Shown here: one piece after another, positions 10,987-21,343 of the stretch
How the letters are laid out: each line of letters begins with the position of its first letter
Numbering within the stretch: position 1 is the first letter of the stretch
From: Pseudohalioglobus lutimaris
GTDB taxonomy: Bacteria > Pseudomonadota > Gammaproteobacteria > Pseudomonadales > Halieaceae
Length of the DNA stretch: 64,000 nt
Assembly: GCF_002866825.1 (NCBI RefSeq)
Contig: NZ_PKUS01000002.1
Coordinates: 372,001-436,000 of the forward strand
Reading direction: 5' to 3'
The notes under the pieces: generated by a model
The model's database searches: none
Seen by the model: the letters and a program-made list of their open reading frames with translations, nothing else
Told to the model about the DNA's origin: nothing
Position numbers and translations under genes: made by a program

Positions 10987-11901
10987 CTAGGCGGCTACGA
11001 CCGGACTGAGAGAATAGGAAATGGGGGCGGTGGCCTCGTCCTCGAACGTCACCACCTCCCAGGCATCCGGTTGCGCGATCAGTGCGCGCAGCGAGGCGTT
11101 ATTCAGGGCATGGCCCGATTTGTATGCACGGAATTCACCAATCAGGCTGTTGCCCAGCAGGTACAGGTCACCAATGGCATCCAGCACCTTGTGACGCACG
11201 AATTCGTCGTCGTAGCGCAAGCCGTCCTGGTTGAGAATGCGGTACTCATCCACCACGATGGCATTGTCTACGCTGCCACCCCGGGCCAGGCCCTTGGAGC
11301 GCAGGTACTCGATCTCATGCATAAAACCAAAGGTGCGGGCGCGGCTGATTTCCTTGACGAACGACGTCGTCGAAAAGTCCACATCCGCATGGGCAGTGCG
11401 ATCGCGAAAAACGGGATGGTCAAAGTCGATAGTGAAAGAGACCTTGAAGCCATCAAAGGGGAGGAAGCTGGCAACCTTGTCGCCGTCCTCGACTGTGACC
11501 TTCCGTTTTATGCGAATGAACTTCTTGGCCGCGTTTTGCTCCTCGATCCCTGCGGACTGGATCAGGAAAACAAAGGGGGCCGCACTGCCATCCATAATCG
11601 GCACTTCCGGGGCACTGACATCCACATAGGCATTATCAATCCCAAGACCCGCCATCGCTGCCATCAGGTGTTCTACCGTGGACACCTTGGCGCCATTGGC
11701 AACCAGGCCGGTGGAGAGCATGGTATCGGCAACGTTGTCAGCACGACCGGGTATTTCCACCACCGGGTCGAGGTCAACCCTGCGAAAAACGATACCGGTA
11801 TTAACCGGCGCAGGAGCGAGGGTCAGGTAGACCTTGTCGCCCGTGTGCAAGCCGACGCCCGTCGCCTTGATCGCGTTCCTCAGTGTGCGCTGTCGAATCA
11901 T
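10987..11901 (-). CDS. lpxC: UDP-3-O-acyl-N-acetylglucosamine deacetylase LpxC
   Basis: LpxC is the committed step of lipid A synthesis, a zinc amidase. The 304-residue protein aligns over its full length with the family. The zinc ligands are His78 (in TVEHLMAAM), His237 and Asp241 (in [10 protein letters not shown]), and the catalytic His264 lies in KSGHALNN. It is the last gene of the dcw cluster, 72 bases after ftsZ, the standard position in gammaproteobacteria. A strong palindrome lies in the spacer to ftsZ. Confidence 0.97.
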   Translation of the reverse strand: MIRQRTLRNAIKATGVGLHTGDKVYLTLAPAPVNTGIVFRRVDLDPVVEIPGRADNVADTMLSTGLVANGAKVSTVEHLMAAMAGLGIDNAYVDVSAPEVPIMDGSAAPFVFLIQSAGIEEQNAAKKFIRIKRKVTVEDGDKVASFLPFDGFKVSFTIDFDHPVFRDRTAHADVDFSTTSFVKEISRARTFGFMHEIEYLRSKGLARGGSVDNAIVVDEYRILNQDGLRYDDEFVRHKVLDAIGDLYLLGNSLIGEFRAYKSGHALNNASLRALIAQPDAWEVVTFEDEATAPISYSLSPVVAA

Positions 11902-11940
11902 AAGTACTCCAACCGTAGCCTTTGCCGTCTGGGACGACGC

Positions 11941-11971
11941 GGCCTCGCCGGGTAGCTACCCGATCACGGCC
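11941..11971. repeat. Palindromic hairpin in the ftsZ-lpxC spacer
   Basis: Bases 11949-11962 read CGGGTAGCTACCCG, a perfect 14-base palindrome. It is flanked by a further GGCC pair at 11941-11944 and 11968-11971, so the minus-strand transcript could form a stable hairpin between ftsZ and lpxC. There is no following U tract, so it is not a normal intrinsic terminator. It could be a processing or stability element; the function is unknown. Confidence 0.5.
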
Positions 11972-11973
11972 TG

Positions 11974-13140
11974 TTAGTCTGCCTGGCGACGCAGAAACGC
12001 CGGAATATCGAAATACTCCTCGTCCGCATCGGATGCCACAGCATGTGCCTGGCCACCTGCGGCGCGCTGTCTGCGCTGTACCGCGGGACGATCCAGATCC
12101 CGGTAGTCGGGCGCCTCGTCAGTGTCTGTGGTCGCGGTCACTGGCTTGGGCGTATCAATCACCTGCAGAGGCGTTTTTACGGCCTCGGAACCCAGCCCTG
12201 TGGCGACAACAGTTACCTTAAGCTCGTCGGTCATATCAGGATCGATGACCGTACCCACCACAACTGTTGCTTCTTCGGATGCAAATTCCTCGATCGTGTC
12301 GCCAACTTCGGCGAACTCGCCAAGTGCGAGATCGAGTCCGGCAGTGATATTCACCAGTATTCCGCGAGCACCCTGCAAATCAATATCATCCAGGAGGGGA
12401 CTGTTGATGGCTCTTTCCGCAGCTTCCCTGGCGCGATCCTCGCCTTTCGAGCTGCCGGTTCCCATCATCGCCATACCCATTTCTGACATCACGGTACGCA
12501 CATCGGCGAAATCCACGTTGATCATGCCAGGGCGGATAATCAGATCTGCGATCCCCTGAACTGCGCCCAACAATACATCATTTGCCTCCCTAAAGGCATC
12601 GAGCAGACTGGTATTTTTCCCCAGAACTTCCAGCAGTTTTTCGTTGGGAATGGTGATCAGTGAGTCCACATGCTGCTGCAGCTCGGCCACGCCTTCCTGG
12701 GCAATTTTCAATCGTTTCTTGCCCTCGAAAGGGAACGGACGCGTCACCACTGCAACCGTCAGGATGCCCAGCTCACGGGCCACTTCCGCGACCACTGGCG
12801 CGCCTCCGGTACCGGTGCCGCCGCCCATACCGGCGGTAATGAAGACCATATCCGCACCGCGCAGGGACTCGGCGATACGCTCGCGATCCTCCATAGCAGC
12901 GGCTCGGCCAATCTCCGGGTTAGCGCCTGCTCCCAGGCCCTTGGTAATGTCACCTCCCAGTTGCAGCACGGTCTTGGACGCAATGTCCGACAGCGCCTGG
13001 GCATCGGTATTGGCACAGATAAAATCTACGCCTTCTACAGAGTTCTCGATCATATGCTTGACTGCGTTGCCGCCGCCTCCGCCTATGCCGATCACCTTGA
13101 TCACCGCAGTGGATGGTACGTTGTCGATTAGTTCAAACAT
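11974..13140 (-). CDS. ftsZ: Cell division GTPase FtsZ
   Basis: FtsZ is the tubulin-like GTPase that forms the Z ring. The 388-residue protein has the nucleotide-binding GGGGGNAV and GGGTGTGGAP loops and the T7-loop region NVDFADVRT. It ends with a conserved FtsA/ZipA-binding tail containing DIPAFLRRQ, preceded by a variable linker from about residue 320. The ATG follows an AAGGGGAG ribosome binding site. It lies 56 bases after ftsA. Confidence 0.98.
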   Translation of the reverse strand: MFELIDNVPSTAVIKVIGIGGGGGNAVKHMIENSVEGVDFICANTDAQALSDIASKTVLQLGGDITKGLGAGANPEIGRAAAMEDRERIAESLRGADMVFITAGMGGGTGTGGAPVVAEVARELGILTVAVVTRPFPFEGKKRLKIAQEGVAELQQHVDSLITIPNEKLLEVLGKNTSLLDAFREANDVLLGAVQGIADLIIRPGMINVDFADVRTVMSEMGMAMMGTGSSKGEDRAREAAERAINSPLLDDIDLQGARGILVNITAGLDLALGEFAEVGDTIEEFASEEATVVVGTVIDPDMTDELKVTVVATGLGSEAVKTPLQVIDTPKPVTATTDTDEAPDYRDLDRPAVQRRQRAAGGQAHAVASDADEEYFDIPAFLRRQAD

Positions 13141-13196
13141 GGTTGTAGCTCCCCTTTAAATAAAAAAAGCCGCACTATCGCGCGACGGTTTACCGC

Positions 13197-14435
13197 TTAA
13201 AAATTGCTAGATATCCAGGCTTTGGCCCGGGTTAACCAACTCTCTGTGGACCCGGAGGACTTGGCCGCTATCTGGCCAGACTCCTCCATGTGGTCCACGC
13301 CGTACTGCAACAGACCCACGCTGGTCGCGTAGATCGGGTTGCGGACAATATCGTTGAGGCCCTGCACGGTTTGCGGATAGCCAACCCGCACCGGCATATG
13401 AAATATCTCCTCGGCCAGTTCGACCACGCCTTCCATTTTTGACGTGCCTCCGGTCAGCACGATGCCTGCAGGCACCATGTCCTCGTAGCCAGAGCGTCGC
13501 AGTTCCGCCTGCACCAGAGTGAATAATTCGTCGTAACGCGGTTCCACCACTTCTGCCAGGGACTGTCTGGAGAGATCCCTTGGTGGTCGGTCTCCTACGC
13601 TGGGCACCTTGATGGTCTCGTCCGGTCCCGCCAATTGGGTCAGTGCACAGGCATACTTGATCTTGATTTCTTCGGCATGCTGAGTGGGAGTACGCAGGGC
13701 CATGGCGATATCGTTAGTCACCTGGTCGCCGGCAATAGGGATTACTCCGGTATGACGGATAGAGCCGTCAGTGAAAATGGCAATGTCGCTGGTACCCCCT
13801 CCGATATCCACCAGGCACACACCCAGCTCACGCTCATCGTCGGTGAGGATGGAATAGCTTGAGGCCAGCTGCTCGAGGATGATTTCCTCCACTTCCAGCC
13901 CACAGCGGCGTATGCATTTCTCGATATTCTGCGCGGCGTTTACCGCGCAGGTAACCAGGTGAACCTTTGCCTCCAGGCGCACGCCGGACATACCCAGCGG
14001 CTCCTTGATGCCCTCCTGGCTGTCGATCACGTATTCCTGGGGCAAGATATGCAGAACTTTCTGATCCGCCGGGATCGCTACCGCCTGGGCCGCATCAATA
14101 ACCCGCTCCAGGTCATGATGAAACACCTCCTTGTCCTTTATCGCGACGATGCCGTGAGAATTCAGACTGCGGATATGACTGCCGGCAATGCCCACATAGA
14201 CCGAGTGAATCTGGCAGCCCGCCATCAGCTCCGCCTCTTCCACCGCACGCTGAATTGACTGCACCGTGGACTCGATATTGACCACCACGCCTTTCTTCAT
14301 TCCTTTGGAGGGGTGCGAGCCAATGCCAACCACCTCGATGTCTCCATTCATGCCGACCTCACCCACAATCGCCACCACCTTGGAGGTACCGATATCAAGT
14401 CCGACGATCATTCGTTTGTCCTGCGCGCTGCCCAT
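13197..14435 (-). CDS. ftsA: Cell division protein FtsA
   Basis: FtsA is the actin-like protein that anchors FtsZ to the membrane through a C-terminal amphipathic helix. The chosen ATG at 14435 follows a strong AGGGGAG site 13 bases after ftsQ ends and gives 412 residues beginning MGSAQDKRMIVGLDIGTSK. A longer frame from 14525 would overlap ftsQ and has no family match. Seen motifs are the phosphate-1 loop (GLDIGTSK), the phosphate-2 loop (LVDIGGGTSD) and a C-terminal aromatic/basic helix (TRAKAWISSNF). Confidence 0.96.
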   Translation of the reverse strand: MGSAQDKRMIVGLDIGTSKVVAIVGEVGMNGDIEVVGIGSHPSKGMKKGVVVNIESTVQSIQRAVEEAELMAGCQIHSVYVGIAGSHIRSLNSHGIVAIKDKEVFHHDLERVIDAAQAVAIPADQKVLHILPQEYVIDSQEGIKEPLGMSGVRLEAKVHLVTCAVNAAQNIEKCIRRCGLEVEEIILEQLASSYSILTDDERELGVCLVDIGGGTSDIAIFTDGSIRHTGVIPIAGDQVTNDIAMALRTPTQHAEEIKIKYACALTQLAGPDETIKVPSVGDRPPRDLSRQSLAEVVEPRYDELFTLVQAELRRSGYEDMVPAGIVLTGGTSKMEGVVELAEEIFHMPVRVGYPQTVQGLNDIVRNPIYATSVGLLQYGVDHMEESGQIAAKSSGSTESWLTRAKAWISSNF

Positions 14436-14448
14436 GGCAGTGTCTCCC

Positions 14449-15390
14449 CTACGCCTTTTCTTCTTTACTGGTCGTTGCCGACAAACCGGCAGGCTCACTG
14501 AAGCCCACCGCCACCCCGCGTGCATAGCGCAGGTCTATACTTTCCACTGCGCCCATCCGCCCCGCCAATTCGCTGCGGTAAACCGCCTTGAAACGATTGA
14601 TACGGGCGAGAAAATCCACACCCCCTATCACCAGTCGCTGGCCACCGCCTAGCCTGGCCTCAACTTCACCACGCTCATCTATCGTCAGTTGCGCAACGCT
14701 CAGGCCCACGGGCTTGAGCAGGTCCACCAGCCGCTGATAGGTGCGCATCAATTCCGGCGCCGAACCCTGGGGCCCGCGCAGTTGCGGCAGCCCCTGCCAC
14801 GCCTCAAGCTTGCTCGGCCGGAACACTTCACCCTCATGGTTCAGAAAGGCACCGTCGCCCCAGCGGGCAATCGGCAGCTGCTCAATGACATGGATCTCCA
14901 ATGCATTGGGCCAGACCCGACGTACACTGGCCTCGTGAATCCAGGGCAACGCCTCCAGCTGCTGCTGCACGCGAGACAAGTCTGCCCAGAGGAATCCGCC
15001 ACTCAGCGCCGGCTGCACCATGTCCTGCACGGCAGCGGTCTGGGTATGTTCCAGTTCCCCGGTCACGCTAATGCGCTCAACAGGAATTGCCTGCAACTTC
15101 AGGTAAGCCTGGGTCGCCGCTATCGCTACGATGCCAGTGGCCAGCAGCACCAGAATCCGGTTTAGCCAGTGGAAGCTGCGAGGCTGCTTTTCAGCCGTAG
15201 CGACAGGCTTACGCGTTGCCCCTTGCACCTGCTGGCCACGCGGCTTGCGCTGCGGCGACGCTTTTTTCCGGCTCGTCGGCTGGGCAGCACCCGGCTTTAT
15301 CGCCCTGCGCTTGCTCTCCGACTTCGCCCTGGTACTGTTTTTCGCCGCCGGACGACGACCCAGGCGCGGTAGTTTGATCGCCACACCCAT
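14449..15390 (-). CDS. ftsQ: Cell division protein FtsQ
   Basis: FtsQ is a bitopic divisome scaffold that recruits FtsB/FtsL. The 313-residue protein has one transmembrane helix at about residues 78-95, then a periplasmic POTRA domain starting at IPVERISVTGELEHTQ and the beta domain. The cytoplasmic tail is unusually long (about 77 residues) and very rich in Arg and Lys, against roughly 25 residues in E. coli. Its ATG overlaps the ddlB stop by one base (TGATG). Confidence 0.93.
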   Translation of the reverse strand: MGVAIKLPRLGRRPAAKNSTRAKSESKRRAIKPGAAQPTSRKKASPQRKPRGQQVQGATRKPVATAEKQPRSFHWLNRILVLLATGIVAIAATQAYLKLQAIPVERISVTGELEHTQTAAVQDMVQPALSGGFLWADLSRVQQQLEALPWIHEASVRRVWPNALEIHVIEQLPIARWGDGAFLNHEGEVFRPSKLEAWQGLPQLRGPQGSAPELMRTYQRLVDLLKPVGLSVAQLTIDERGEVEARLGGGQRLVIGGVDFLARINRFKAVYRSELAGRMGAVESIDLRYARGVAVGFSEPAGLSATTSKEEKA

Positions 15391-16313
15391 CAGCCTCGCT
15401 CCTCCCAGGCCAGGCCCAGAATCCGCTCTACCAGGTCAGGGACTTCCATGCCTGCCTCGCGCGCAGCCATAGGCACAAGACTGTGCGAGGTCATGCCGGG
15501 GATAGTGTTTACTTCAAGAACGTAGAAGCGGCCATCGCGATCACGCATGGTGTCCACACGTCCCCAGCCTTCACAGCCCAGGGAGTTGAAGGCGGCAATA
15601 GCCAATGCTCTCACCTCCCGTTCAGACTCTGCGTCAAGACCACTTGGGCAATGGTAGGTGGTGTCGTCCGACAGGTACTTGGCCTCATAGTCGTAAAACT
15701 CGTTGGCCGTCTCCATGCAGATTGAGGGCAGCGCCTGGTTTCCAAGCACCGCCACGGTGTACTCCGGGCCGTCGATAAATTGCTCTGCCAACACATCGCC
15801 GCTGTAGGCCGCCGCGTTGCGATACGCACTTTCCAGCTCCGCTGCGTTGCTCGCCGGTGCCATACCGATGGAGGAGCCTTCACAGGCAGGCTTCACGAAC
15901 ACCTTACCCAAGCGCTCTATCACTGCGCCCCAGTCAGTCCCGCTATCGAGAATTTCAAAGCCGCCCGTGGCGATACCCACGCCTTGCCATAGCTGCTTAC
16001 TGCGTCGCTTGTCCATTGCCAGGGCCGAGCCCAACACACCCGAGCCGGTATAGGGGAGACCCAGTACCTCCAGAGCGCCCTGCATCGTGCCATCTTCACC
16101 ACCGGGGCCATGCAGGACGATGAATGCCAGCGCGACATCTTCGAGCAGACGCATCCAGCCGGGCTCCGCGGGATCGATTTCACGAACCTGATAACCGAGA
16201 CTCTGCAGCGCATCAGACACAGTGCGCCCGCTCAGCAGGGAGACCTCGCGCTCGGCAGAGTCGCCGCCGAACAGCACGGCAATAGTCTTGTCTCGCAGCG
16301 GCTGCACGCTCAT
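15390..16313 (-). CDS. ddlB: D-alanine--D-alanine ligase B
   Basis: The ATP-grasp enzyme makes the D-Ala-D-Ala dipeptide for peptidoglycan. The 307 residues match DdlB length. The N-terminal domain has [17 protein letters not shown], the [12 protein letters not shown] loop binds substrate, and the C-terminal metal site is in [17 protein letters not shown]. The start overlaps the murC stop by four bases (ATGA), so it is translationally coupled in the dcw operon. Confidence 0.97.
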   Translation of the reverse strand: MSVQPLRDKTIAVLFGGDSAEREVSLLSGRTVSDALQSLGYQVREIDPAEPGWMRLLEDVALAFIVLHGPGGEDGTMQGALEVLGLPYTGSGVLGSALAMDKRRSKQLWQGVGIATGGFEILDSGTDWGAVIERLGKVFVKPACEGSSIGMAPASNAAELESAYRNAAAYSGDVLAEQFIDGPEYTVAVLGNQALPSICMETANEFYDYEAKYLSDDTTYHCPSGLDAESEREVRALAIAAFNSLGCEGWGRVDTMRDRDGRFYVLEVNTIPGMTSHSLVPMAAREAGMEVPDLVERILGLAWEERG

Positions 16314-17746
16314 TGGCCCTGCACCTTGTGAAAATCCATCTCGGCCAGCTCTCTTGCCAGCCCACCAATATCACCCGCCCCCTGGGTGATGATCACATCT
16401 CCCTGCTCAACCACCGAGCAGAGAATCTGCGGCACGTCTTCGATACGCTCGGCAAAAATCGGCTCTACCTGCCCGCGTTGGCGAATACTGCGAGTCAGGC
16501 TGCGACTGTCGGCCCCTGGAATGGGCTCCTCCCCCGCGGCATAAACCTCCAGAAGAACCAGCACATCGCAACGCGACAGGACCGCAACGAAATCCTCGTA
16601 TAGATCCCGGGTACGACTGTAACGGTGCGGCTGGTATACCATCACCGCGCGACGTTCGGGCCAGGCCTGGTGAGCAGACTCCAGTGTCGCCCGCACTTCA
16701 GTTGGATGATGCCCGTAGTCATCCACCAACAGGGCCTCACCACCGGGCAATTGCAGGGCACCCATAGATGTAAAGCGCCTGCCAACCCCGGCGAAAGACA
16801 GCAAGCCGCGCTGAATCGCCGCATCATCCAGGCCCTCGTCCCCCGCCACAGCAATAGCCGCGGTAGCATTGAGCACATTGTGTTCACCGGGCATGTTGAG
16901 TGTCACTGCGAGGGCGTCTGCACCAGGGCGATGTACGGTAAACGTCGTGGTCAGTCCCTGCCCCTGCATATCGGACACACGGTAATCAGCATCCTCGGCA
17001 AAGCCGTAGGTGATCACCTGACGACTGACCTCAGGCAACAGTTCACGAATCACCGGATCGTCGACACACAGCACAGCCACCCCATAAAAGGGAAGGTTGT
17101 GCAGGAATTCGATAAATGTGCGACGCAGCACGGCAAAGTCACCGCCGTAGGTGTCCATATGGTCGGCTTCGATGTTGGTAATCACCGTGACCATGGGCTG
17201 CAGATGCAAGAACGAGGCGTCGCTCTCATCAGCCTCGGCGATCAGGAAACGACTGGCGCCCAGCTGGGCATTGCTGCCAACACTGTTTACCAGGCCGCCG
17301 ATGACGAAGGTAGGATCCAGCCCCGCTTCCCCGAAGACGTTGGCGATCAGGCTGGTTGTAGTGGTTTTGCCATGGGTGCCGGCCACGGCAATACCATGGC
17401 GGTAGCGCATGAGCTCTGCCAGCATTTCCGCGCGCGGTACCACAGGTACACGCGCCGCCCTGGCAGCAACCACTTCCGGGTTGCTCTCGTCCACGGCGCT
17501 GGAAGTAACGACCACGTCGGCGTCACCAAGATTTTCCTGCCTATGGCCGATAAGCACGTGCACGCCTCTGCCCTGCAGGCGCTGGGTCACCGCGCTGGCG
17601 CGCAGGTCGGAGCCCGTGACGTTATAGCCCAGGTTGACCAGCACCTCGGCAATCCCGCTCATGCCGGTACCGCCCACGCCAATCATATGAATGCGGCGGA
17701 TGCGACGCATCTCAGGCACGGTGTAAACATTGCGATCAGGCTGCAT
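16310..17746 (-). CDS. murC: UDP-N-acetylmuramate--L-alanine ligase MurC
   Basis: MurC adds L-alanine to UDP-MurNAc. The start at 17746 follows a GGAGG site nine bases upstream and gives 478 residues starting [20 protein letters not shown], which fits the family; an ATG at 17767 is possible but less likely. Seen motifs are the N-terminal dinucleotide loop GVGGTGMSG, the ATP loop [10 protein letters not shown] and the central-domain [10 protein letters not shown]. It overlaps the end of murG by 11 bases. Confidence 0.96.
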   Translation of the reverse strand: MQPDRNVYTVPEMRRIRRIHMIGVGGTGMSGIAEVLVNLGYNVTGSDLRASAVTQRLQGRGVHVLIGHRQENLGDADVVVTSSAVDESNPEVVAARAARVPVVPRAEMLAELMRYRHGIAVAGTHGKTTTTSLIANVFGEAGLDPTFVIGGLVNSVGSNAQLGASRFLIAEADESDASFLHLQPMVTVITNIEADHMDTYGGDFAVLRRTFIEFLHNLPFYGVAVLCVDDPVIRELLPEVSRQVITYGFAEDADYRVSDMQGQGLTTTFTVHRPGADALAVTLNMPGEHNVLNATAAIAVAGDEGLDDAAIQRGLLSFAGVGRRFTSMGALQLPGGEALLVDDYGHHPTEVRATLESAHQAWPERRAVMVYQPHRYSRTRDLYEDFVAVLSRCDVLVLLEVYAAGEEPIPGADSRSLTRSIRQRGQVEPIFAERIEDVPQILCSVVEQGDVIITQGAGDIGGLARELAEMDFHKVQGQ

Positions 17747-18833
17747 CAGCAAGTGCCTCCACCTCATCGGCCACCTGTTGCGTTGCCAGCGGATACGCAG
17801 CTTTATGCGCTGCCTCCGCCATGGTCCGCAGGCGTTCGGGATGTTCCACGTACGTGCGCAGTGCGGTCAGAAGCGCATCTTCAGTCATGTCACTTTGACG
17901 CAACAGAGTGGCGCCACAGACGCTGGAGAGGGAACGCGCGTTGGCTGTCTGATGGTCATCAATGGCATGTGGTAATGGCACCAGAATAGCGGGCCTTCCC
18001 GTCACTGCCAGTTCAGACACCGTCAACGCACCGGCGCGACAAATGACCAGGTCTGACCAGATATAGGCATCCGCCATATCTTCAATAAAGGGCACTACGC
18101 GCACAGTTGCGCTGATCAAATCACCGTACTGTGCGGCAACATCGGCGGCATGCTGTTCGCCCGCCTGGTGCAGAATCTCGGTGGGATACGTGTCGCCAGA
18201 CAGCAAGCTGCGGACCACGCCTGGCATGATTTCATTGATAGGACGCGCTCCCAGGCTCCCGCCCAGGACCAGCAGTCTCATCGCGCGCTGACCATCGTAG
18301 TCGTACTCTGCTGCCCCGGCTGCAGTGATCAGGTCGGCTCGAACCGGGTTGCCCAGTACGGCAACCTCGCGATCATCGCTGAAGGCACCGTCAAAGCCAG
18401 CCACTATCTTGTCAGCCAGCGGCGCCAACATCCGGTTGGTGGTGCCGGCCACTGCGTTCTGCTCGTGGATCAACAGAGGCCGCCGCAGCAGCCAGGCAGC
18501 CACACCGGCGGGACCTGCCACGTAGCCACCCATACCCACCACACAGGCGGGCCAGGTACGCAACACCAACCACAGGGCTTGCAACGAAGCCAGAATCAGG
18601 AGAAGCAGGCCTATCAGCCGGTCACTCACACCCTTACCACGCACGCCTCGAACCGCAAGGTAATGCAGGGCAAACCCTGCCGCAGGCACTACCCGGTGCT
18701 CCAGACCCCGGCGCGTGCCCACCCATTCAACCTGATAGCCGCGTTCACGCAGTTCGCTGGCCACCGCCAGGGCAGGGTAAACGTGCCCGCCCGTACCGCC
18801 GGCCATAATCAGAATACGCTTATTGCCGCTCAT
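17736..18833 (-). CDS. murG: MurG GlcNAc transferase (lipid II synthase)
   Basis: MurG is a peripheral inner-membrane GT-B enzyme that adds GlcNAc to lipid I to form lipid II. The ATG at 18833 overlaps the ftsW stop (ATGA) and gives 365 residues starting [20 protein letters not shown]. The glycine-rich loop GGTGGH is at residues 14-19, and a second loop GGSLGAR is near residue 190. A 22-residue upstream extension inside ftsW is not supported by the family. Confidence 0.96.
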   Translation of the reverse strand: MSGNKRILIMAGGTGGHVYPALAVASELRERGYQVEWVGTRRGLEHRVVPAAGFALHYLAVRGVRGKGVSDRLIGLLLLILASLQALWLVLRTWPACVVGMGGYVAGPAGVAAWLLRRPLLIHEQNAVAGTTNRMLAPLADKIVAGFDGAFSDDREVAVLGNPVRADLITAAGAAEYDYDGQRAMRLLVLGGSLGARPINEIMPGVVRSLLSGDTYPTEILHQAGEQHAADVAAQYGDLISATVRVVPFIEDMADAYIWSDLVICRAGALTVSELAVTGRPAILVPLPHAIDDHQTANARSLSSVCGATLLRQSDMTEDALLTALRTYVEHPERLRTMAEAAHKAAYPLATQQVADEVEALADAA

Positions 18834-19969
18834 ACCCGCCCTCCGCGGCAGCGCACGTGCTGGTCGATCCGCAACACCAGGGCCAGCATGGCGCAGCATA
18901 CGATCAGGCTGGTTCCGCCGTAGCTCACGAAAGGCAGGGTCAAACCCTTGGTGGGCAACAGGCCTGAACTCACCCCCATGTTGACGAAGGCCTGGCCCGA
19001 GAAGACCAGTGCCACGCCGTAGCAGACGTAGGCACCGAATGCGTATGCCGCCAGCTGCGCAGAGCGGCCCACCCAGAGGATGCGTCCGATCAACGCTGTA
19101 TAGAGCAGGATGACGGCCAGCGCGCCGACGAACCCGGTTTCCTCAGCCCAGATGGAGAAAACAAAGTCGGTATGCGCCTCCGGCAGGTAAAACAGTTTCT
19201 GGACGCTGTTGCCCAGCCCCACCCCAAACCACTCGCCACGCCCAAAAGCAATCAGTGACTGGGTGAGCTGGAACCCGGTGTCATAGGGGTCTGCCCAGGG
19301 GTCCGTATAAGCAGTCAGGCGTTTCATACGGTATGGCGCACTGACTACCAGCACCAGCAAGGCACCCAGGGCACCGGCAAGCACCACCATAAAGTGCCCC
19401 AGCTTGACCCCCGCAAGAAACAACATGCCAAAGGCGCTGCCGACGACAATCACCGTGGCACCGAAGTCCGGCTCGACCATCAACAACAGGGTGGCCGCAA
19501 ACAACACGGCCATAGGCTTGAGGAAGCCCTGCCACTCATTCCGTACCTGGTGCTCACGGCGCACCATGTAACCGGCCAGGTAGATGATCATTGCCATCTT
19601 GGCAAATTCGGAGGGCTGCAGCGTGAAGGGCCCTATGGGCAGCCAGCGCTGGCTGCCATTTACCTCGCGACCAATGCCGGGAATCAGGACGAGGATCAGC
19701 AGACCGAGCGCGACAAACAACCATATCCACCCGCTGTCTTCCCAGAATTTCAACGGGATGCGATAGATGGCCACGGATCCCACAGCAGCAATCGCCATGT
19801 AGATAAGATGCCTGTAAGTGTGGAACCAGGTGCTGTCGTAATTAATCTGCGCGTACTCGATGGACGCAGAGCTTATCGCTACCAGCCCTACCAGAATCAA
19901 GGCCAGAGTCAGCGCCAGCAGAGTTGTATCGGGCATGAGCCCGACCTGTGCAGTGGAACGGCGGCTCAT
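18830..19969 (-). CDS. ftsW: Septal peptidoglycan glycosyltransferase FtsW (SEDS)
   Basis: FtsW is the SEDS-family polymerase that works with FtsI at the septum. The 379-residue protein is built of about ten hydrophobic helices. It has the SEDS-typical loop with ETGFVGALAV and the C-terminal signature KGLTLPFVSYGGTSL. ATGA overlaps with murD (upstream) and murG (downstream) place it firmly in the operon. Confidence 0.96.
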   Translation of the reverse strand: MSRRSTAQVGLMPDTTLLALTLALILVGLVAISSASIEYAQINYDSTWFHTYRHLIYMAIAAVGSVAIYRIPLKFWEDSGWIWLFVALGLLILVLIPGIGREVNGSQRWLPIGPFTLQPSEFAKMAMIIYLAGYMVRREHQVRNEWQGFLKPMAVLFAATLLLMVEPDFGATVIVVGSAFGMLFLAGVKLGHFMVVLAGALGALLVLVVSAPYRMKRLTAYTDPWADPYDTGFQLTQSLIAFGRGEWFGVGLGNSVQKLFYLPEAHTDFVFSIWAEETGFVGALAVILLYTALIGRILWVGRSAQLAAYAFGAYVCYGVALVFSGQAFVNMGVSSGLLPTKGLTLPFVSYGGTSLIVCCAMLALVLRIDQHVRCRGGRV

Positions 19970-21318
19970 GACCCTTCCTCCAAGGCATGCACTGCCGCGG
20001 TGAACGCCTCGCCTCTGGCAACAAAGCCGGAGAACATATCGAAGCTGGCGCAGGCGGGTGAAAGCAACACAGTATTGCCCGGCTCGGCCACCTGCGCAGC
20101 CTCGTGCACAGCGGCCTCGAGACTGGGGGTATGAGTCACGGGCACAGCGCTACGCAGGGCATCGGCAAGCAAGCCCGCATCCTCACCAATCGCAAACACC
20201 TGCCGGCAGTGACGGGTCACAGCTGGCAGCAATTCACCAAAATCAGCGCCCTTACCCTGGCCTCCGGCGATCAGCAAGATATCCTTGTCGCCGCCAAGTC
20301 CCTGCAGTGCCGCCTGGGTCGCACCGACATTGGTACCCTTGGAATCGTTCACGAAGCGCACGCCGGCGATCTCTGCCACGAGTTCACAGCGATGGGGCAG
20401 GCCATTAAAGCTGCGCAGTGTGTCCAGCATAATAGCGAGCGGCAGCTCTGCTGCGTGTCCCAGAGCGAGTGCAGCCAGGGCGTTGGCCAGGTTATGGCGG
20501 CCCGCCATGCGCAGGTCACCTGCGGGCAGCAGTGCGTCAAGACCCAGGCAGATGTACTCCACTCCCTGTATCGTGCACAGACCAAAGCCGTCAAGCGCGG
20601 GTTCGCCCATGCGCCACTTGACCACCGGCACCTTGTCTTCGAGCAACGGCACGGTGAGCGCGTCGTCCGTGTGCGCCACCGCACTGCGGCAGCCTCTAAA
20701 GATGCGATGCTTGGCCTGGTGATACTGAATCATGCTGCCATGACGATCGAGATGATCGGGACTCACGTTGAGCACCGTTGCAACCGCCAGACCTAATTTG
20801 CCGGCCCGCTCCAGCTGGAAACTGGACAGCTCGAGCACATAGAGTTCGCGGTCGGTCCCCAGGAGATCCAGCGCGGGCGTACCCAGGTTGCCGCCCACCC
20901 CAACATTAAGGCCTGACTGCCTGGCCATCTCACCGACCAGTTCGGTAACCGTGGATTTGGCATTGGACCCGGTGATACCGATCACCGGTGCCTTCGCCTC
21001 GCGCATAAACAGGTCGATGTCGCCAAGTATCTCGGCGCCGGCTTCCCGCGCTGCAACCACCAGCGGATCTTCCAGCGCAATACCTGGGCTGACGATCAAT
21101 TCTGCGGCAGAGTTGATCAGTTCCTGTGGGTATTCACCGGCGTAGACTTCAATGTCGGGCATCTGGGAGCGCAACACGTCCAACCCGGGAGGATTCCTGC
21201 GGGTATCGACCACCGCAAAGGACAGGCCCAGGCTATACAAGTGGCGCGCACAGGACAGACCAGTGAGCCCCAGGCCAACGACGACCCGGTTCACGCTGCT
21301 TGCTATCAAATCCTGCAT
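19966..21318 (-). CDS. murD: UDP-N-acetylmuramoyl-L-alanine--D-glutamate ligase MurD
   Basis: MurD adds D-glutamate to UDP-MurNAc-L-Ala. The ATG at 21318, preceded by GAGG at five bases, gives 450 residues starting MQDLIASSVNRVVVGLGLTG, in line with Pseudomonas MurD. A GTG at 21333 is an alternative, but its purine-rich site abuts the codon. The ATP loop is GITGSNAKSTVTELV and the central domain has NVSPDHLDRHG. It ends in a four-base overlap with ftsW. Confidence 0.95.
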   Translation of the reverse strand: MQDLIASSVNRVVVGLGLTGLSCARHLYSLGLSFAVVDTRRNPPGLDVLRSQMPDIEVYAGEYPQELINSAAELIVSPGIALEDPLVVAAREAGAEILGDIDLFMREAKAPVIGITGSNAKSTVTELVGEMARQSGLNVGVGGNLGTPALDLLGTDRELYVLELSSFQLERAGKLGLAVATVLNVSPDHLDRHGSMIQYHQAKHRIFRGCRSAVAHTDDALTVPLLEDKVPVVKWRMGEPALDGFGLCTIQGVEYICLGLDALLPAGDLRMAGRHNLANALAALALGHAAELPLAIMLDTLRSFNGLPHRCELVAEIAGVRFVNDSKGTNVGATQAALQGLGGDKDILLIAGGQGKGADFGELLPAVTRHCRQVFAIGEDAGLLADALRSAVPVTHTPSLEAAVHEAAQVAEPGNTVLLSPACASFDMFSGFVARGEAFTAAVHALEEGS

Positions 21319-21343
21319 CACTGCCTCACTCACTCCCCTGGCT

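Noticed and set aside
10624-11955. 443-codon plus-strand open frame across lpxC
   Set aside because: Covers the antisense of lpxC and the upstream spacer; composition is that of a shadow frame.
13141-13196. Possible attenuator between ftsA and ftsZ (T7 run in the minus-strand transcript)
   Set aside because: The sequence before the T run pairs only through about four bases, too weak for an intrinsic terminator.
16625-17989. 454-codon plus-strand open frame opposite murC and murG
   Set aside because: Antisense to two intact essential genes, with no recognisable domain or ribosome binding site.
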